DNA of 7,763 bases from Lachnospiraceae bacterium (GTDB lineage Bacteria; Bacillota; Clostridia; Lachnospirales; Lachnospiraceae): the NCBI GenBank assembly GCA_024403585.1, contig JAKSRN010000085.1, positions 1 through 7,763 on the forward strand, written 5' to 3'. The translations under genes and the position numbers were made by a program. The notes under the pieces are model-generated. The model was not told the origin of the DNA, made no database searches, and saw only the letters and a program-made list of their open reading frames with translations. Each line of letters starts with the position of its first letter. The stretch's first letter is position 1. Positions 6,654 to 7,763 of this stretch are shown here, piece by piece.

Positions 6654-7214
6654 TTAAACAGGTTTTACATCATAAAGTTCCGAAGGATTCAGGAATTCCA
6701 GCCATTTTTTCCCCAGTATGCCCTGAAGGAAAGATATGTATTCCACATAGCTCAGTACTCCATCTGGTGTAAGCAGTTCAAAATCTGTCTGGTACACATT
6801 TGCATAAACGTGTGTTTCTTTTAAACCATTCCGCAGATAAAAGGATTTTCGCCGTATTCTTTCAGGAAGATTATCTGCATCTGGCAGCGGAAGTTCGATT
6901 TCCAGAATATATTTCTTTCCGGCAAATCTCTCCTGCAGTTTTCGAATCGCACGGCTTCCATAACCGCTCTCCCTCTTTTCTTTCGCGATAGCAAAGTAAT
7001 CCAGAAGTGCATACTCACCATGCAACATATTGACTGCAAGTCCTAAAAAGATGTCATCTTCTACGATGGCAAGGATTTCCATCTTCTTTTCTTCATATAG
7101 TTGTTCCATCAGTTCCCATGGTTTCTTCTCTTCCGGCGGAAAAGCTTCCTTATATAAAGAGATCAGTTCCGAAGTATATGATTCTCCATCTGAGTGAATT
7201 TCTAATAATTTCAT
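6654..7214 (-). CDS. GNAT-family N-acetyltransferase, substrate unknown
   Basis: This 186-residue protein has the GNAT fold, which transfers an acetyl group from acetyl-CoA to an amine. The N-terminus MKLLEIHSDGESYTSELISL leads into YKEAFPPEEKKPWELM, typical of the first helices. Motif A is LLDYFAIAKEKRESGYGSRA (71-89 region), with the acetyl-CoA-binding pattern R-x-x-G-x-G at R81-ESGYG. Motif B is FYLRNGLKET (125-134). The strongly acidic or aromatic character and lack of specific motifs give no clue to the substrate. A TTG at 7232 would extend it by six residues, but the ATG at 7214 has GGGTGA 7 nt upstream and is preferred. The gene starts 14 nt after the stop of the 83-residue gene, so the two are probably translationally coupled. 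No convincing terminator separates it from the rplJ promoter. Confidence 0.85.
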   Translation of the reverse strand: MKLLEIHSDGESYTSELISLYKEAFPPEEKKPWELMEQLYEEKKMEILAIVEDDIFLGLAVNMLHGEYALLDYFAIAKEKRESGYGSRAIRKLQERFAGKKYILEIELPLPDADNLPERIRRKSFYLRNGLKETHVYANVYQTDFELLTPDGVLSYVEYISFLQGILGKKWLEFLNPSELYDVKPV

Positions 7215-7221
7215 AATTTCT

Positions 7222-7227
7222 TCACCC
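7222..7227 (-). promoter_or_regulatory. Ribosome binding site that fixes the acetyltransferase start
   Basis: The minus strand reads GGGTGA, then AGAAATT, then ATG at 7214. This favours the ATG over an in-frame TTG at 7232, which would overlap the upstream stop codon. The match to the ribosome is moderate, like that of rpoB. Confidence 0.55.
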
Positions 7228-7228
7228 G

Positions 7229-7480
7229 TCAAGCCATCATATCCGGCCAGGACAAAATTTCTTTTTCTATAATACTTTCATAATCCCCTTCGATATCTTC
7301 GCTGCGGCCTGCGGAAAATATATTGGTTTCCGCTCCCCACACTTCTCCATCCTGGTACTCCCAGACATGAAAACTAAGCCCGCGGAACAAAAAATCCAGG
7401 CTTCCACATCCATCCTCTTCTGTATAGGTAAAGGTAATTCGCTTTGTATCCAACGCCTGTTTCACTTTATTCAGTCTCAT
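7229..7480 (-). CDS. Uncharacterised 83-residue protein
   Basis: I do not recognise a named family, though the protein resembles small uncharacterised proteins I associate with Lachnospiraceae genomes. It begins MRLNKVKQALDTKRITFTYT and continues with EEDGCGSLDFLFRGLSFHVW, suggesting a small alpha/beta fold: a helix, a beta strand, an acidic turn, then further strands. The middle has EYQDGEVWGAETN and the end AGRSEDIEGDY followed by a likely helix. There is no signal peptide or membrane segment, and it is net acidic, so it is probably cytoplasmic. The ATG at 7480 has a perfect AGGAGG 6 nt upstream; a longer reading from TTG at 7540 would run through the promoter and hairpin and is rejected. 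It heads a probable two-gene unit with the acetyltransferase. Confidence 0.8.
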   Translation of the reverse strand: MRLNKVKQALDTKRITFTYTEEDGCGSLDFLFRGLSFHVWEYQDGEVWGAETNIFSAGRSEDIEGDYESIIEKEILSWPDMMA

Positions 7481-7486
7481 AGTGCG

Positions 7487-7492
7487 CCTCCT
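7487..7492 (-). promoter_or_regulatory. Ribosome binding site that fixes the start of the 83-residue protein
   Basis: AGGAGG on the minus strand lies 6 nt before the ATG at 7480. It is a perfect match to the anti-Shine-Dalgarno core and selects this start over the in-frame TTG at 7540, which lacks one. Confidence 0.8.
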
Positions 7493-7504
7493 GAGCATAT
7501 TTTT

Positions 7505-7521
7505 CGGAAACGATTTTTCCG
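7505..7521 (-). other. Inverted repeat in the leader of the 83-residue gene
   Basis: The minus strand reads CGGAAA-AATCG-TTTCCG, a 6-bp perfect stem with a 5-nt loop, between the predicted start site (7533) and the ribosome binding site. It is followed by AAAAAT rather than a U-tract on either strand, so it is not a normal terminator. It could be an operator or a stabilising 5' hairpin. Confidence 0.35.
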
Positions 7522-7539
7522 TCCCCTGTTTTTCTGTCA

Positions 7540-7568
7540 ATCATAGCACACTTTTTCCTTTATGAAAA
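7540..7568 (-). promoter_or_regulatory. Probable promoter for the 83-residue protein and acetyltransferase genes
   Basis: TATGAT (7540-7545) is preceded by TGC, giving an extended -10. Seventeen nt upstream is TTTTCA (7563-7568), which matches four of six -35 bases. The predicted start is A7533. The -35 box lies inside the last codons of spoIIID. The sequence fits the housekeeping sigma factor rather than a sporulation sigma, but no experiment supports it here. Confidence 0.5.
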
Positions 7569-7763
7569 CCCATCCCCGGATTCACCTTTCTGCAGATATT
7601 TCGCCCTTGTAGCCATCCCTCCGCGTATATGCCTCTCCTGCTTGTTTAAATCCAGCACACTTCTTGTCTGTCCTGCCAGAGTCGGATTCAACTCTTCCAG
7701 TCTGTCTGTGACATCTTTATGGACTGTAGACTTACTGACTCCAAATTTCTTCGCTGCCTCACG
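7560..7763 (-). CDS. spoIIID: Sporulation transcription factor SpoIIID (C-terminal part, cut by window edge)
   Basis: SpoIIID is a small DNA-binding protein that activates and represses mother-cell genes during sporulation. The last 67 residues are present; about the first 26 lie beyond the window, judging from the 93-residue Bacillus subtilis protein. The helix-turn-helix is seen as REAAKKFGVSKSTVHKDVTD, with the recognition helix at SKSTVHKD. The family-typical NPTLAGQ...VLDLNKQERHIRGG follows, then the basic MATRAKYLQK segment that contacts the minor groove. The protein ends GESGDGFS. The reading frame is open to the edge. It shares the strand with the downstream orphan genes, with 79 nt to the next start, and no terminator is visible, so some read-through is possible. 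Its presence marks the organism as a likely spore-former. Confidence 0.95.
   Translation of the reverse strand, partial: REAAKKFGVSKSTVHKDVTDRLEELNPTLAGQTRSVLDLNKQERHIRGGMATRAKYLQKGESGDGFS

Noticed and set aside
6646..6661. CTGTTT-TTTT-AAACAG hairpin at the end of the acetyltransferase gene as a terminator
   Set aside because: The stem is weak and A/T-rich, and on the minus strand it is followed by A residues rather than a U-tract. It fits better as part of the rplJ upstream A-tracts.
7481..7540. Longer form of the 83-residue protein from TTG at 7540
   Set aside because: The extension runs through the -10 box end, the inverted repeat and the AGGAGG site that serves the ATG at 7480.

Overview
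This window is a core housekeeping segment from a spore-forming member of the Bacillota, class Clostridia. The best match is Lachnospiraceae, judged from the style of the RpoB, RpoC and L10 proteins, the GGAGG-type ribosome binding sites, the moderate GC content and the presence of spoIIID. That placement is inference from remembered sequence features, not a database result. Every gene I can support lies on the minus strand, so transcription runs from high to low coordinates.

In the direction of transcription the layout is as follows. (1) The C-terminal 67 residues of SpoIIID, the mother-cell sporulation regulator, cut by the window edge at 7763. (2) A probable extended -10 promoter overlapping the end of spoIIID, then two short genes: an 83-residue uncharacterised protein and a GNAT-fold acetyltransferase 14 nt downstream. 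(3) A strong promoter at 6608-6636, an L10-type autoregulatory leader and an attenuator (6480-6601), then rplJ (L10) and rplL (L7/L12), closed by a strong intrinsic terminator at 5383-5425. (4) A separate promoter for rpoB behind a 28-bp pure A/T stretch, then rpoB complete and rpoC (first 439 residues), 17 nt apart. The window ends just before the RpoC catalytic NADFDGD motif.

The logic is coupled but divided. L10 and L12 build the ribosomal stalk and should control their own synthesis through the leader, which shows the conserved L10-binding stem, a terminator, and a 10-bp alternative pairing that would block that terminator. The RNA polymerase beta and beta' genes sit downstream but have their own promoter after a full terminator, so the two transcription units can be set independently. 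The usual upstream partners rplK, rplA, nusG and secE are not next to rplJ; sporulation and orphan genes are there instead.

I see no mobile element, CRISPR array, tRNA, rRNA or defence system, and no clear undescribed multi-gene system. The most useful second looks are the leader switch, the orphan 83-residue protein between spoIIID and the acetyltransferase, the acidic tail of RpoB, and structured elements in the three intergenic gaps. No gene-free stretch exceeds 300 bases; the largest is 246 bp, between rplL and rpoB.
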